Shown here piece after piece: positions 12,220-23,285 of a stretch of 64,000 nucleotides of DNA. Every line of letters begins with the position of its first letter. Within the stretch, counting starts at the first letter, position 1. The DNA comes from Fistularia commersonii. Taxonomy: Eukaryota; Chordata; Actinopteri; Syngnathiformes; Fistulariidae. Both the position numbers and the translations under genes were made by a program. Location of the stretch: assembly GCA_037954325.1 (NCBI GenBank), contig JBBMNZ010000015.1, positions 16,211,001 to 16,275,000 on the forward strand, read 5' to 3'. A model generated the notes under the pieces. It was not told where the DNA came from, made no database searches, and saw only the letters and a program-made list of their open reading frames with translations.

Positions 12220-12900
12220 TATTTTTCACACTTTAAGGCGCACATAAAATTCTTATGCCTTATGAATGAACGATTATTGTGCTTTCTGACCTCCAGTTTT
12301 ATGTGGCACACTGCGCTCAAACATCAGTCAGAATGTTTCAGTGCAAAGCTGAATTAAAGTTAGTTGAATATGGGTTGCAATGTCAGACAACGTTACTTAC
12401 CTAATTAAATAGTGCTGGAATACAACATTGTTCCAACCTCACGCTTAACTTCAGGTGTCGCTGGCAATGATAAACCAATCAGAGAACAGTACATAGGACG
12501 CTTATCTACGCCGCTTTTTGTGATCGCGGTACATACTGTGCTTTAACATCGTATTACTGGACATTTTTGTGTATGAGGTCGCCCAAAAATGGCATCTGTT
12601 AAGAGACACGCTTACAAAGCAGAATTCAAATTCAAGGCTAGCGGTCACGCAGTAGATGATGGGAACAGAGAAGCCGCCAAAGAATTCAACATGAATGAAT
12701 CAATGGGACGGAAGTGCAGGAAGCAGGAAGATGAACTGCACCACGCAAAGACCAAACCGTTTCCCAGGGAACAAAGATGAAGGAGATGAATAAAGTTCGA
12801 CTGAACTTGCTGTTTTTTGTTTTTTTTTAGCTTTATATGTCGTATGTTTTATCATGCGTCTTATAACACTGTGCGCCTTACGGTCCGCAAAATACAATAA
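12220..12900 (+). mobile_element. Pogo/Tigger-like DNA transposon relic (family P2)
   Basis: Approximate limits are set by the inverted termini CTTTAAGGCGCACATAAAAT on the left and GTGCGCCTTACGGTCCGCAA on the right; AAGGCGCAC / GTGCGCCTT is the shared core. It contains a short frame (12589-12780) encoding a transposase-type N-terminus. The DDE catalytic region is absent, so this is an internally deleted, non-autonomous copy. The adjoining sequence at 12900-13140 recurs inverted at 15171-15352. Confidence 0.65.
12589..12780 (+). pseudogene. Pogo-like transposase, N-terminal DNA-binding fragment
   Basis: A 63-codon frame starting MASVKRHAYKAEFKFKASGH and containing NREAAKEFNMNESMGRKCRK. It resembles the helix-turn-helix (Brinker/CENPB-type) N-terminus of fish pogo-like transposases, in which a basic start is followed by an 'EFK-K...A...GNR-AAREF-I-ES-VRKWRKQ' pattern. 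The frame ends with a stop soon after this domain. The second helix has diverged (GRKCRK where VRKWRK is usual). There is no DDE domain downstream. It is the relic of a mobile element, not a host gene. Confidence 0.65.
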
Positions 12901-13157
12901 ATGAAACCCGTGATGACTGTATCATTTCAAATGCATTTTTAATGATTTTTATTTCATTTTTTCGAGAATTAATGCAATTTAATAAGCGTTTCTTTCATTT
13001 TTACAACACAAACCGGGAGTAAGCCCTATTACTTCATAAGTTTTACTTTTCACTGTCCTTCTGTGGCATTTAAAGACAACATTCAGTTTTACTTTGACTG
13101 AAAAATACACCCTCTCAAATATTTTCATATCAGAATTCATGTCAGATTAAGTCGATT

Positions 13158-13207
13158 AAGTAAACAAATTTCATAGTGAGGACGGATGATGGGCTATTTT
13201 TTTAGTA
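13158..13207 (+). repeat. Direct repeat, right copy
   Basis: Second copy of the segment at 12102-12150, sharing TTTCATAGTGAGGACGGATG, about 1.05 kb downstream in the same orientation. Confidence 0.6.
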
Positions 13208-13679
13208 CCATGCGATCTACTCACAGTATTGACGCGACCGATGTAACGGTCACCCCTGGTTTAGATATTTAAGCAGGAAATGAAGGCTGGGTTTCCACCG
13301 AAGACCCTGAAGGTCATCACGTGTCGTGGAAGCTGTCCGCCCCTCGCAGGCCGAGCCGCTAGCGACCGACGAGTAGCCCATTTTCTGTCTTCCTTTCTCT
13401 GGACGTCCTCCGTGGACGCCCTCCTCCTCCTCCTCTTTGTTATTCCTCCGAGGCGATTATTTCCATCACGTAACTCGCCCGAACCCAAACCGCCCAAATA
13501 ATGCAGAAACAAGACGCTGGGAGTTGGAAGGAACCGGGTTCGACATTCGTATCATTTCAAACTTGTTTTATCTAAACGGCATGATTTTGTGTATTTTTCA
13601 TCTGCAAACATCTGCCTTTTATCACCTCATCACATACCTCCCTGGTTTCTTCCTCCTCAAGCACTCGTTTTTTTATCTT

Positions 13680-13791
13680 ATGCGTCTCTCCTCCTCCTCC
13701 TCCTCCTCCTCTTCCTCCTCCTCCCCGCCGCCGTCATTCCATCTCTCCCGCGGGCTGCAGCTCTGGCTTTTCATCAGCATCAGTGTCTTAG
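13680..13791 (+). CDS. Candidate first coding exon of esam (signal peptide)
   Basis: The six firm esam exons begin in the middle of a codon that needs one base from a preceding exon, and they lack a signal peptide. An open segment starting at ATG 13680 encodes a basic start (MRL), a serine run from a (TCC)n tract, three prolines, and then a hydrophobic stretch LQLWLFISISVL. It ends one base into a codon at TTAG|GTCAGC. Joined to exon 2 it reads ...ISVLGVLA|QLQMPQ, with a plausible signal-peptidase site after VLA; human ESAM matures at a similar QLQ. Against it: the donor has C at +3, the start context is weak, the serine tract is simple repeat, and the implied intron is about 42 kb. Other first exons cannot be excluded. 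The symbol is left blank because the link is inferred. Confidence 0.4.
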
Positions 13792-13914
13792 GTCAGCCGT
13801 GAGGGTTAGAGCGGCTGGCACGCCGGCAAGTGTGTGTGATTTATTTTTTAAACGCATTTCATATGTGCATACCGCGTCTCATCTGTCCCTTCCCTTTTTC
13901 GAATTTCATATATA

Positions 13915-13939
13915 GCACACACACACACACACACACACA
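13915..13939. repeat. (CA)n microsatellite
   Basis: Uninterrupted CA dinucleotide run. A T-rich tract follows at about 13950-13972. Confidence 0.9.
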
Positions 13940-15170
13940 GGCGGGTGGCTTTTTTTCTTTTTTTTTTTTTTTGCTGCACAAATGTGTGTGCGCATGCATT
14001 CAGTCCTTCATCTTAACTTCTCCCTCCACCACATTCTTTTTGAGCCCTCCTCCCTCCGTCCCTCTGCGCTGGCCTTGCCTTCACCGGTGTGGTGTATATA
14101 ATTATAAGCTCTTATCTATTTTTCTGTCACACACAACTACACCCTGGAGAGAGCCTGGTTGATGTCATTATCTCCAATAATGGCCCAGAGGTGCAGACCC
14201 CCCGGCCTCGCGGCTCTCCGTCATACACACTATAATTGCTGTTTATTGAAAATATCCCCCACATCACGGCCTCCCCTTGTCCTGTCTTTTGGCTAATGCA
14301 CTATTTCACACGGACTGACAGATGAGAGGGGACGTGTCGTAATATGCTTTTTTTTTTTTTGTCATAATTGGATTTCTCTTTCTTCATTTTCAAGCCAAGT
14401 AACACAGACCCTTTGAGAAAACATGCTTTCCCTCATTAGATGAAGCGTAAAAGTGCCTTCTGACAGGCGTCGCGTACAAACGTTCATATTTCTGTCGCCG
14501 TCATTTGCAGGAAATACGTTATATTTTGCGTCCGGCACACGTGCGGTCACGAAATCGGAGGGTGTTGGAGGGGGAGGTCGTGACCCCCTGGCGTTCATGC
14601 CGCAGATGTCTGCCACTATTTACCAAAACAATGCAATCCGTGACGACAAGACAGGAATTCTCGCGCCGCAGAGAAAATGCTAAACTGTAAGTGATGTCAT
14701 CATCAAGTACGCTACTAAAATGAAAATAAAAAAATAAAAAAACGCTGTTTTGACTCATCGCTATTCTCATAAGTTTGAGTGCAGCGCCTTTGCACAAGCA
14801 CTGCAAAGTACAGCACAGAGACGCCCAAAGCCCCCGTAATCTCCTCTCGCCCATGTGTTTGAGGAGATGGAAGTCTCTCAACTCGCCGCTAAACTGGATC
14901 CGTCAGGATTATGTCCAGGTTGGAGGCAGTTTAGCTGATTGCTGACTGTTTCACAACTGGGGAATTTGGCGTAATGCTCGCCGCTCGAGCCGCAAAGATC
15001 CCCCACTCGAGTCGCGGCCAGCGGCGCGTCTTGAGCCGCGGCGACGCAGCCGGAAAGCGTTGTCATTCTCTGCCTCCTGAGCGCAAATGAATAATACATC
15101 GAGACGTTTCTGAGCCGAAATGAAATGTGTATATCATTTGCCCGGTGATGTCGAGGGACGCGAGGGCAGA
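13940..15170. other. Gene-free stretch with possible conserved non-coding block
   Basis: No exon is recognised. The portion at about 14160-14345 is unrepetitive and of balanced composition, with AT-rich words such as TAATGCACTATTTCACACGG. It looks more like an unmasked regulatory block than a transposon, but this is an impression only. A T(11-12) tract lies at 14348-14360. Confidence 0.3.
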
Positions 15171-15720
15171 TTTTCATGATACCGTATGAAAGTATTTGAA
15201 AGGGAGTATTTTTCAGTAAAAGTAAAACTGGATGGAACAGTAAAACTTATGAGGTAATAAGGCTTCCACCTGATTTGTGTGGTAAAATTGAAAGAAAAGC
15301 TGATCGAATTGCATTTGTTCTCGACAAAAAAAATCATTAAAAATGCATTTGAAATGATAAAGGATTCATTTACATTGTTTTGCAGACCATAAGGACCGCT
15401 TTATAAGATGCAATATCAATGAACAGGTCTATTTTCATAGATAAGACCCACCGCGGTATAGGCTGATGATAATTATATGACACATAGAGCCAAACAAAAC
15501 AGCCAGTTTAGTCAAACTTTATTCATCTCTCTTTTTTACTACGTCATTTTCAAAGTGCGTTTGCCTCATCTGCCAGTCTACCATCGCTATATCGGACTGT
15601 TCGTAAAAACTAGGATGATCGTGTGGAAGTGTGCCTGAGCCTGGATATCAGTAGCTACTTTACATCCCTGCTGATTCCATTCGGTACAAGTCATCAAAAT
15701 AAGAACATGACAAAAAAATG
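15171..15720 (-). mobile_element. Second copy of family P2 repeat (inverted, non-coding)
   Basis: The segment 15171-15352 is the inverted counterpart of 12925-13140; it shares, in complement, TCATTTCAAATGCATTTTTA and ACTTCATAAGTTTTAC. It is followed by CCATAAGGACCGCTTTATAA, which corresponds to the pogo-like terminus at 12840-12890. No transposase frame survives. The limits are approximate. Confidence 0.55.
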
Positions 15721-18544
15721 AGTTATATTGTGTAAAATGGGTTCATGCCGTTTTGCAAGGTAAACCTACATATATTGTATACATAAAGAACTCTCAATAT
15801 ATTGATAAATAAATATATGTTTTGCATTTTTATAGTAGGTAGATCATTTTGACTTGAACATTTTATAAGAAAAACAGAAAAAGTGTTTGCACCTCTATTG
15901 TAAAGTATTCAGCTCAGCATGACCTTTGGGACACGCAGCTATAAAAAAAAGTATGAATTGAAATTGCATTTAATTAAAGAAGGGTGACAAAGGATTTGTC
16001 GATTTATTAAATTTTTTTATTTTTTTTATAACGTATTATTTTTTTAAAATATTTTATATTTTAAAATGATATTTTATATTTAATGTTACATTAAAAATAA
16101 ATCCCATTATTAAAATAAATCCCTCTAAATATCAACCTCTGAGCAAGGCAGCGTTGGGGAGTGTCATCGCCCAAGCATGCACTTTCACTATCCCAGACGT
16201 TCATAAAGCATGCAAGGATACAGAAACTACAGATGGTACAATGAGAAAAATGCAAAAATCAGCAAAGTGTTGCAATCAGCATGCAAGCGGAGAGCGTTTA
16301 CCGCCGTCCGATTCTGGCGCGTATTTTCCCAGATAGCGCCAAAAACAAGAACTTCTCAGTTGAGGGCCGTCATTGACGCTTTGAGAGGTCATTAGTGACC
16401 GTCCATTACGTCCACTGATTTCCCCGCGCTGGCCTTCCATGAGAGCCCATTAACCTCCCACATTCGGACTAATTAGGCAAAGTGCTCAGTTTTTGTGCAG
16501 TTATTTTCTCTCCGTTTCGGTGTTCCTGTGGTCGTGCGCGTGACGCCCGGGAGGCAACTCACCGTCTACATTAGGCAGGCGATTGACTGTTTGCTCCGAG
16601 ACCATTTATAAAGAGTTAACCCCCCCCCTCCATCCGATTCCGAATGGAGAATTAAGTTTTACGACACACTCGCCCCCCCCACCCTGGAAAAGAGCCCGGC
16701 CTCGTCCGACCGAGAGAATTCATATCTTCCGTATTGCACTGACACCGGGGACCAGAATAATTTTGTTTCCGTACCCTTTAATTCATTTCAGCCGAAAAAC
16801 GAATTTTCCATTTCTGAAACGACACGCACAGAATCGATTCCAAACCGAGGTCGACTTTTTTTTTTTTTTTTTTTTTTTTCCCACCAGTTGACTGAGAGGT
16901 TAAAACATCCCATCTCTGCCTTCGAGCAACAAAGCACTCCAGTCTGTAGGGGGACCTTAAATGACACCAATATTTGCGATGAATTTTGATATGTGATGAA
17001 CGAACGGGATGAAACAGTGAGTCTGAGTCTGGGAGATGAAGGAGCAGCTGAAACGAAGCGCTCGTCCCGGCAGGCCGAGTATTTGCATAACACCGCTGGG
17101 CGGAAACGGGCGTTATTTTGCATTGAATATTTTTGTAAACTCGGGGCGCCTTTTGGCGGAAACCTTTCAAAGCGCTGACAGGAATTAGCCGACTTCGCGC
17201 GAACTCAAAGCCGTTTTGGCTCGATATGGGTTTTGTATGCATGGCGGGGAGGAGGAGGTCTCGTTCGTTCGCCGTTTTCTTTAACATTTGACTCCATACG
17301 CGCGCTCTGGAGGACGCGTCGGTGCCGTCGAGCCGACGCGGCGCCGAAAAACCAAAGAGGCGCCGCTTTCGGAGGCAACTTTTCATTCTGGCGTGCTGTG
17401 ATGAAGACACGAATCCTCATATCTAAACATAAAAGAATCCGCGTTTGTGTTTAGGGCCGGCGGGCGAGGAGACTTATGTATATCCACTTAGCTACACATG
17501 CACACAAAGGGCCCATTAGATGTCTTCATCACACTGTCATGTGAAATAAAAATCCTCATTTAGATGCAACATGTTTTGGGTCCCTGCGCTACAGTCGCTT
17601 CCTTCCCTCTTAGCGCGCTCGGCGTGCACCCCCATACGGTTTCCATGACACTCCCACCAATTCCCCTGATGGGAACACTTTAATCACGATGGCAGAATCA
17701 TATACCCTCCCCTTAGCGCTTCCATTTTCGTGCGCGCGCGCAAACACACACTCTTAATTCGCCCGCTCCCTTTAACACACATCCTCTCTGAGTCTGATCT
17801 GGAATCGCTCCTCGGCCGCGATCACCCAAATCAGGAATTTACGGATTGGGTTTAATAAGAACGGCGGCACGCAAGCTGGAATCACCGAGGAATTGGAGTT
17901 TCAGTCTCCAAACCCCCTCTTGATACTACCTGTCACTGAGCAAGACATCACACACCCAGGCACCGCAGAAGCGATCAGAACTCCCCTTAACCGCCAACTT
18001 GTCGCTCATGTGTCTCTTACCTCCTCCCCGTTTTAAAAATAGACCCAAGCTGTCAAGCGGCAACCGCTTCGCTCGCTCCCTCCTTTACTCACTTTCCTAA
18101 GCGAGACGCAATTTGCTGGCCGCAGCAGTTTTCCTGGTCGCCGTGTGACGGACGTGCGCGCGCCGCTCATCGCCTTAAACTGCTTCGCGTCGTCACTTCT
18201 GTGTCAATTCTGGGCGGTATCGCTTCTTGTCTGCATATTGATAGAAAAAAAATTTTAAAAAAAATTTAAAAATTGAAGGCGAAGTAACTCTTTATCCCCG
18301 GCCTTGAATGTCAGTTCAGTGTCAGCTTTAAAAGCGCTCTCTTAAATGAGGCGCCATGTGGAGACGGGGAGGGTTTGAAGCCAGTCGGTGCAGGAAAACA
18401 TTCAGTTTATTAAAACTGATAATAATGATGCGAATTTGCAAAACACGCAGAGACATTCATCCAATCATTCATCCTCTCGTTCACACGTCAAAGCCCCCTG
18501 AATGGTCGGGCGGAAGGGCGAACCACTTTTGCGCCACCTTGTAT
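15721..18544. other. Gene-free stretch
   Basis: AT-rich to about 16.1 kb, then of mixed composition. A T(21) tract is at 16858-16879 and C-rich tracts are near 16621 and 16672. The minus-strand frame at 16778-17410 (210 codons) encodes no domain I recognise and runs through the poly-T as a lysine run, so I reject it. Blocks at about 16390-16510 and 17480-17580 look like unique, possibly conserved non-coding sequence. Confidence 0.4.
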
Positions 18545-19117
18545 TACCGTCATTTCTGGACTATAGGGCGCGCCTGAATATAAGCCACACCGACTAAAAA
18601 TAACTGAATAAATACATGTGTACATATAAAGGCCACACTTGTCTACGAGCCGCAGGCATCCATGTTGTAATGAGATATTTACACCCCCAAATTTTTTTTT
18701 CCTGTTACTTTTTTTCCTTTTTTTTTTTTACTTACATACTGGTAACATCCGCAACATCCGTACTAGGAATGCTATTTTCCGAACAGTGCCTGTAACACGG
18801 CTGATGAAAAGATTAATAATAAATAACACAAGGAAAAGTCCATCCATCCATCCATCCATCCATTTTCTCCCCGGTTTGTCCTCCTCCAGCTGATCGCCAT
18901 CTTGGTTTTCCTCCTGCGCACTAACACCATTGAAGTCGTCGTCTTCAATGTCGAAATTGAACGGTCATTTCATCAGTCCAATGTGACGGAACTAAATGTT
19001 TTGGCGGCATGATGCTTGTTAGCCCCAAAAAATCCATAAATTCACTGCATTGTTGTTTAAATTGCAGTGTTCAAAGAGTGTGAAAATGTAGCGGCCTATC
19101 ATCTGGAAGTAACAGTA
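18545..19117 (+). mobile_element. Non-autonomous DNA element, family M1, copy 2
   Basis: Begins TACCGTCATTTCTGGACTAT and ends near CATCTGGAAGTAACAGTA, giving partial inverted termini. Internal blocks such as GATCGCCATCTTGGTTTTCC and AAATGTTTTGGCGGCATGAT match the copies at 7.1, 29.5, 51.2 and 58.6 kb. It contains a (CCAT)n microsatellite at 18841-18863. No coding capacity. Confidence 0.75.
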
Positions 19118-19135
19118 CTATTTTCTCATCACCTT

Positions 19136-19300
19136 GCGGTTTCAAGGCGCTTCACACTGGATTCCATTCACCCATTCACACACACCGATGGCAGAGCTGC
19201 CATGCTAGGTAAGCTAAGCAGACCCTGGGGAGCAGCTGGGGGGGGGGGTTTGTGCGGACGGGAGGAGCCGGAAATCGAACCTTCAAACCTCAACTGAGCC
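19136..19300 (+). repeat. Fish interspersed repeat (gene-free, SINE/LINE-like)
   Basis: Reads TTCACACACACCGATGGCAG, then GCTGCCATGCTAGGTAAGCT, a G-rich run and GGGAGGAGCCGGAAATCGAA. This order (CACCGATGGCAGAGCTGCCATGC...GAGGAGC-GG-ATCGAACC) is a very common teleost dispersed repeat. A related degraded copy lies at about 31555-31740. The frames on both strands here are repeat-derived. Confidence 0.6.
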
Positions 19301-20159
19301 ACAACCACCATTGGATTTGTTCCAGTGCTTTTCCAAAAAGATGGGCTGAGTTTGTGATGGAAACCCATGTTTAGGTCCATGTATGATTGGAGGTTTGGCA
19401 GTTGTTAGACCAAAACCAGCCATGAGGAGGGCTGAGCCCCATCTCATTGTCTCCATTGTCATACGAACCTTCTGAAAAACAGCCGGCTTTTCAGGGCACC
19501 TGTAGAGTCATGAAGCCGTTTGGCCAGTTGGCATCCAGACACTGTTGGCTTTCAACGTCGGTCCTTCTTGGTTCTTGACCTACAAAATTTTTGCGACCTT
19601 TCCGGTGCCCGGAGCTGGAGTCTCCCCGCTGAGCGTTGATGCCCGACCAAAGTGCACATTCAGCTTCTCGCAAACAAAGCTGGAAATCAAAGCACGAAAG
19701 GCGTGTCTGCTTGGGATTAGAACGCCGGCCCTTCAGCATTGTTTATGTTTCCACATCAAAGTTCCGAACAGGAGTTACGAAAAGCGTGCAGCCTTACATG
19801 TCAGGAGCCTGATGACGCTTCCACGCCGGTGTGATGGACAGGACTGAACCATCAGAATACAAATATAGACTTGCATAGTAATATGAATAAATACTGTGAG
19901 CATCTGATAAATTAAGTTACAAGTATGCAGTCAGTGTGTGCGTATACATGTGTATATATACACTATACTTCTCTGTTGGCCTAAAAAATATCTGAATAAG
20001 ACTAATTTTAATTTATAATTAAATGTATTATATAATTTCTTTGAATAATTCCAAATGGTCTGTTTGCTCCCTTTCATAGCTGTCTCCCTGGCTGTGCTGC
20101 TTCCAGACTTGTGTTTTCATTTTTAAGCATTACATTTCAGCCATTATTTGTCGCCAGGA
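19301..20159. other. Gene-free stretch
   Basis: No recognisable exon. A 100-codon plus-strand frame (19545-19847) shows no domain. Nothing else is seen. Confidence 0.4.
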
Positions 20160-20439
20160 AGGGTCAAAGTCAAAGAAATCTGCCTGTAGGCCTGCAGGAT
20201 CAGATTCACAGGCGCTCTCGCGAAAAAAATAAGTGTTGATGAAACTGTTGCTTCAACCAATCAGATTTTGAGTTGTGACACCAAGGCCTTCTAGAAGGGC
20301 AGAACATCAGCGTGTCTCACGCCCTTTGATTGGATAGTCGGAGAGTGTGGTAGCCAGAGCTAGCAGTTGCACGGACACAAATATAGTTGTTGATATAAAA
20401 TCTAATTTGTTATCCCGTGGCGCCTGAAGGAAGAGAAGA

Positions 20440-20520
20440 AATGGATTTGGTTGCAGATTTATTGTCAAAGCCATTTTCAAGACGGACTTTTCAAGAAAAG
20501 CTGGACATTTGGAAAAAAGG
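20440..20520 (+). pseudogene. hAT transposase N-terminal fragment
   Basis: Translates as MDLVADLLSKPFSRRTFQEK followed by LDIWKKGR. This matches the start of ZMYM1-like hAT transposases, where a DLV--LL--PFS-R-FQEKL-I-KKGR block precedes the zinc-binding region. The similarity stops at the Arg. The zinc finger, RNase-H-like catalytic core and dimerisation region are absent. The remaining codons to 20617 are read from inserted sequence. Confidence 0.6.
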
Positions 20521-20535
20521 TCGTGCAATTCTCAG

Positions 20536-20770
20536 CAATCTAATGGCTCTTTATACTGCATTTCTGCATAATGAGGTGGTTTTTATGGGGGTTCATGACT
20601 TGTTACTTAGACACTAGACACTTTATACTTTTATTTGTATTTCTTATTCTCCCCCTTTTTTTATACTGTTTATACAATTTCCCACTATTATTTATAATTG
20701 TTATGTTTTACTTGAAACTCTGGCACAACAATTTCCCTCAGGATAAATAAAGTTGTTCTTATTCTTCTTA
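20536..20770 (+). mobile_element. 5'-truncated LINE tail (family A) inside the hAT relic
   Basis: Ends in CTTGAAACTCTGGCACAACA, then ATTTCC and AGGATAAATAAAGTTGTTCT, the same 3' end as at 1131-1427, followed by a short (ATTCTT)-type tail. The upstream TTTATTTGTATTTCTTATTC segment corresponds in complement to the minus-strand copies at 31.2 and 35.9 kb. Its position between two hAT-like parts indicates insertion into the hAT. The left limit is approximate. Confidence 0.55.
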
Positions 20771-20862
20771 TTTTTATAGCCATAAAACAGTGATTGAGGG
20801 GTGGATTGACAAATGGAGCACGACTGAAGGCCCAGGTGTGAAATGCAGGGCCTGCCACTGAA

Positions 20863-20874
<12 letters not shown>

Positions 20875-20921
<47 letters not shown>

Positions 20922-20933
20922 TAGTTGAATCAA
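20875..20933. repeat. (TA)n microsatellite
   Basis: About 55 bp of TA repeats ending in TACACATATATA. The minus-strand frame through it reads alternating Tyr-Ile and is an artefact. Confidence 0.9.
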
Positions 20934-21877
20934 TCAAATAACAAGAATTTCCCTTTTCCATCTGACACAGATTCTTCCATTCTTGTTTTAAGCTCCTGAG
21001 CATTGGTGGCATTCATGAAGGATATCAAGTAAAAAGAGCCAAAAAAGGCTTATGATGAAGCATTTTTGTCAGGTCGAGAAGAGTCAGGGGCTTAATCAGG
21101 CTGAACACCATCTCATATGATCTAAATGTTAATGGCGGTAGAGAATCCATGCACTTAGTCCTTAAGATCATCTATTCCTTCCAAATCCGTCTTCTCTCAA
21201 GTTGGAGTTCGGCTTCCGATAGAAAAGTAGAAAAGACGGATCGAGTTCAGACCTAAACTGCAGGATTCGGAGGAGGGTCCCGCCAGGGTTGGAGCACCCA
21301 AAGGGAAACAATCGCTGTTGGTGTCGTACATCATACATGCCGCTGCTCTCAGCAAATCCCCGCTCCCTCCCAAACACCGGCGGGGTATCACTCCGCAGTG
21401 TTCGCTTTAAGACGTGACTCACTAAACTCCCTGGAAGCGTAAGCTCCGAAACGCCAGGCAGCAGGATTTCTCTTGAAGGATTTGAAAATCCTGTTTTTCC
21501 ACGATTTTTCCAACGAAGGAGGAAGAAGACGAGCGGGTCTGGACCGACTTAAAGCCCGGCGTCTGGAGCGGGTTCGTTCAGAGGCGGGTTCGGAACGGAG
21601 ATTAATCTGAGAACGGCTCCGCCGATCGGTCGATTCCAATTCCGAAAACCTCGCGAAGACGACGGAGACGACAGAAATGCCGGAGCGGGGAAGCGGGGAG
21701 GGAACGAGGACGGATGAAGACCAAAGATAGAGCCAGATACCGAGCTGGAGATTTGGCTGTTTAATCGAGTCGGTGAGGATTAGAGCGGGATTATGCGGGA
21801 ATTGTGACATAGCAGCAAATTAGCCCGGTAACTTTAATCTGCGAGGCGGACAAAGCGAAAGCACTTGACCAGACAGA

Positions 21878-21908
<31 letters not shown>

Positions 21909-22565
21909 CGTACGGATGTAATGAGGAGACATACAACCAGTTGTAATACGATCTGTATCAGAGGCCACGCCCTGGGAGACCCAGCCTCTTCCCACCGTAA
22001 TATAACATCTCTATTTATAGCCGCTGTCGGTTCTTTTCCCGGCGGAACACGAGCGTTTGGCTCCAGAACAGGATGGGATTTTAATTGAAATTAAGATTAA
22101 AATACATTCGGCGACGTGACAATGGATAGGCGCGACGCAGAGGTTGTTACTTTTCCGTTGTGTTCGAGCCAAACGTCAAGAGCTTCCAGGCATCCGGCCC
22201 TCTGCTGGAACCCTTTCATCAATAAATTATATTTTGGGAATTACATGATATTTAACAGCAACGCAAATTGGTGTTTGTTTGTAGAAGCCTTTGTTTACCC
22301 GGCCGAGCGTCAGGCCGCCGCCGCGTGACCGCTCTCCTTTGAAAGCGCGACGGTTCGCCGTGCGTTTCGTCGACGTCGCCGTCTCTGACACACTTTACGG
22401 CTTTGAAAATCGGATCTTTGCTCTCAGTTACAGAACTATTATTTACTGAATAAGTAAAGCCTTTTATTCATATTTGTGATCTTGTCTTAAATGGGTCAGG
22501 CCAGACGCGACATGTTTACACCTTTTCCAATAAATACGATCTGAATCAAACCAAACTCGATTCCG
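20934..22565. other. Gene-free stretch with (GT)n
   Basis: No exon is recognised. A (GT)14 microsatellite is at 21881-21908. A 140-codon minus-strand frame at 21388-21810 lies in a GC-rich patch and has no domain. Confidence 0.4.
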
Positions 22566-22732
22566 TCAAGGGGACCTTTTTGTTTGCATGTTCTCGCCGT
22601 GTCTGCTGGGTTTCCAGGTTCTCCGGTTTCCTCCCACAGTCAAAAAACATGCAGGTTAATTGGAAAAAATTGGGAAAATTGCCCAGAATGAATGAATGAA
22701 TGGATGGATGGATGGATGGATGGATGGATGGA
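22566..22732 (-). repeat. Fish dispersed repeat ending in (GAAT)n(GGAT)n
   Basis: Contains GTTTGCATGTTCTCGCCGTG, TCTCCGGTTTCCTCCCACAG and AAAAACATGCAGGTTAATTG, a very common teleost dispersed repeat. It ends in GAATGAATGAATGGATGGAT at 22688-22732. Strand is nominal; it does not encode protein. Confidence 0.7.
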
Positions 22733-22995
22733 TCCAACAAAACGTCACATTGCCTGCAAATGCTGACAAGAAGTTGCCGTGCTGTATTTCAATCACTTTC
22801 AAAGGGGTCTTTAAAAGACTAAGTTGCAGTCAATATTCTAAATCATAACGTGAACTTTTTAAACAGGCTTATGTTTATGATATCCTTTCTGGACGTCCTT
22901 GCTTGAGATCCTGGCCATGCATCTCTCACATCATTTAATTACGCTTAAAACACACTCATTATGTCAACAGATTAAATCCTGCTGATCACATCAGA

Positions 22996-23285
22996 TCATG
23001 GTTGGGCAATTATTTTGCCTGGAAGGCCATGTTTATTTAATTTTAATGCACGGCCCAACTAAATATCATATACATTGAACAAAATGAAAATTGCAATTTA
23101 AATATTTACATTTTTTGGCGTTTGATTGCAACTTTAAAATCATTCATGATCATAAAAATGTACCAACATCATTTTGTATGTAATCATCCATACAAAATTA
23201 AACAAAAGGAGGAAAAAAAGAGTTTGTAAATTTGATATTGATTGAAAATTATTATAACGGCGGGCCGTAAAATGCCCCGGTCCGC
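22996..23285 (-). mobile_element. hAT-type MITE, family M5, degraded copy
   Basis: Left end CATGGTTGGGCAATTATTTT and right end GGCGGGCCGTAAAATGCCCC are inverted relative to the well-preserved copy at 31809-32171 (CAGACATGGGCATTTTACGG...AATCGCCCACCCCTG). The inner part is AT-rich and non-coding. I could not identify a convincing 8-bp target duplication. Confidence 0.55.

Larger units (their letters stand above)
20160..20862 (+). mobile_element. ZMYM1-like hAT transposon relic, interrupted
   Basis: The sequence upstream of the frame (CTTCTAGAAGGGCAGAACAT, CAGCGTGTCTCACGCCCTTT) and the frame itself resemble the 5' part of a fish hAT transposon whose transposase is annotated as zinc finger MYM-type protein 1-like. 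The transposase stops being recognisable at about 20520, where LINE-like sequence takes over. After the LINE tail, about 20782-20862 (TGGAGCACGACTGAAGGCCC...CCTGCCACTG) may be the other end. Both outer limits are uncertain. Confidence 0.5.

Noticed and set aside
13589..13915. Alternative leucine-rich frame over the (TCC)n tract as the esam signal peptide
   Set aside because: Its leucine run is only the shifted reading of CTC repeats, and it does not reach the 13791 donor in the phase needed by exon 2.
16778..17410. 210-codon minus-strand frame
   Set aside because: Contains a lysine run from a poly-T tract and shows no family similarity. Overlapping frames on both strands are open because of local GC content.
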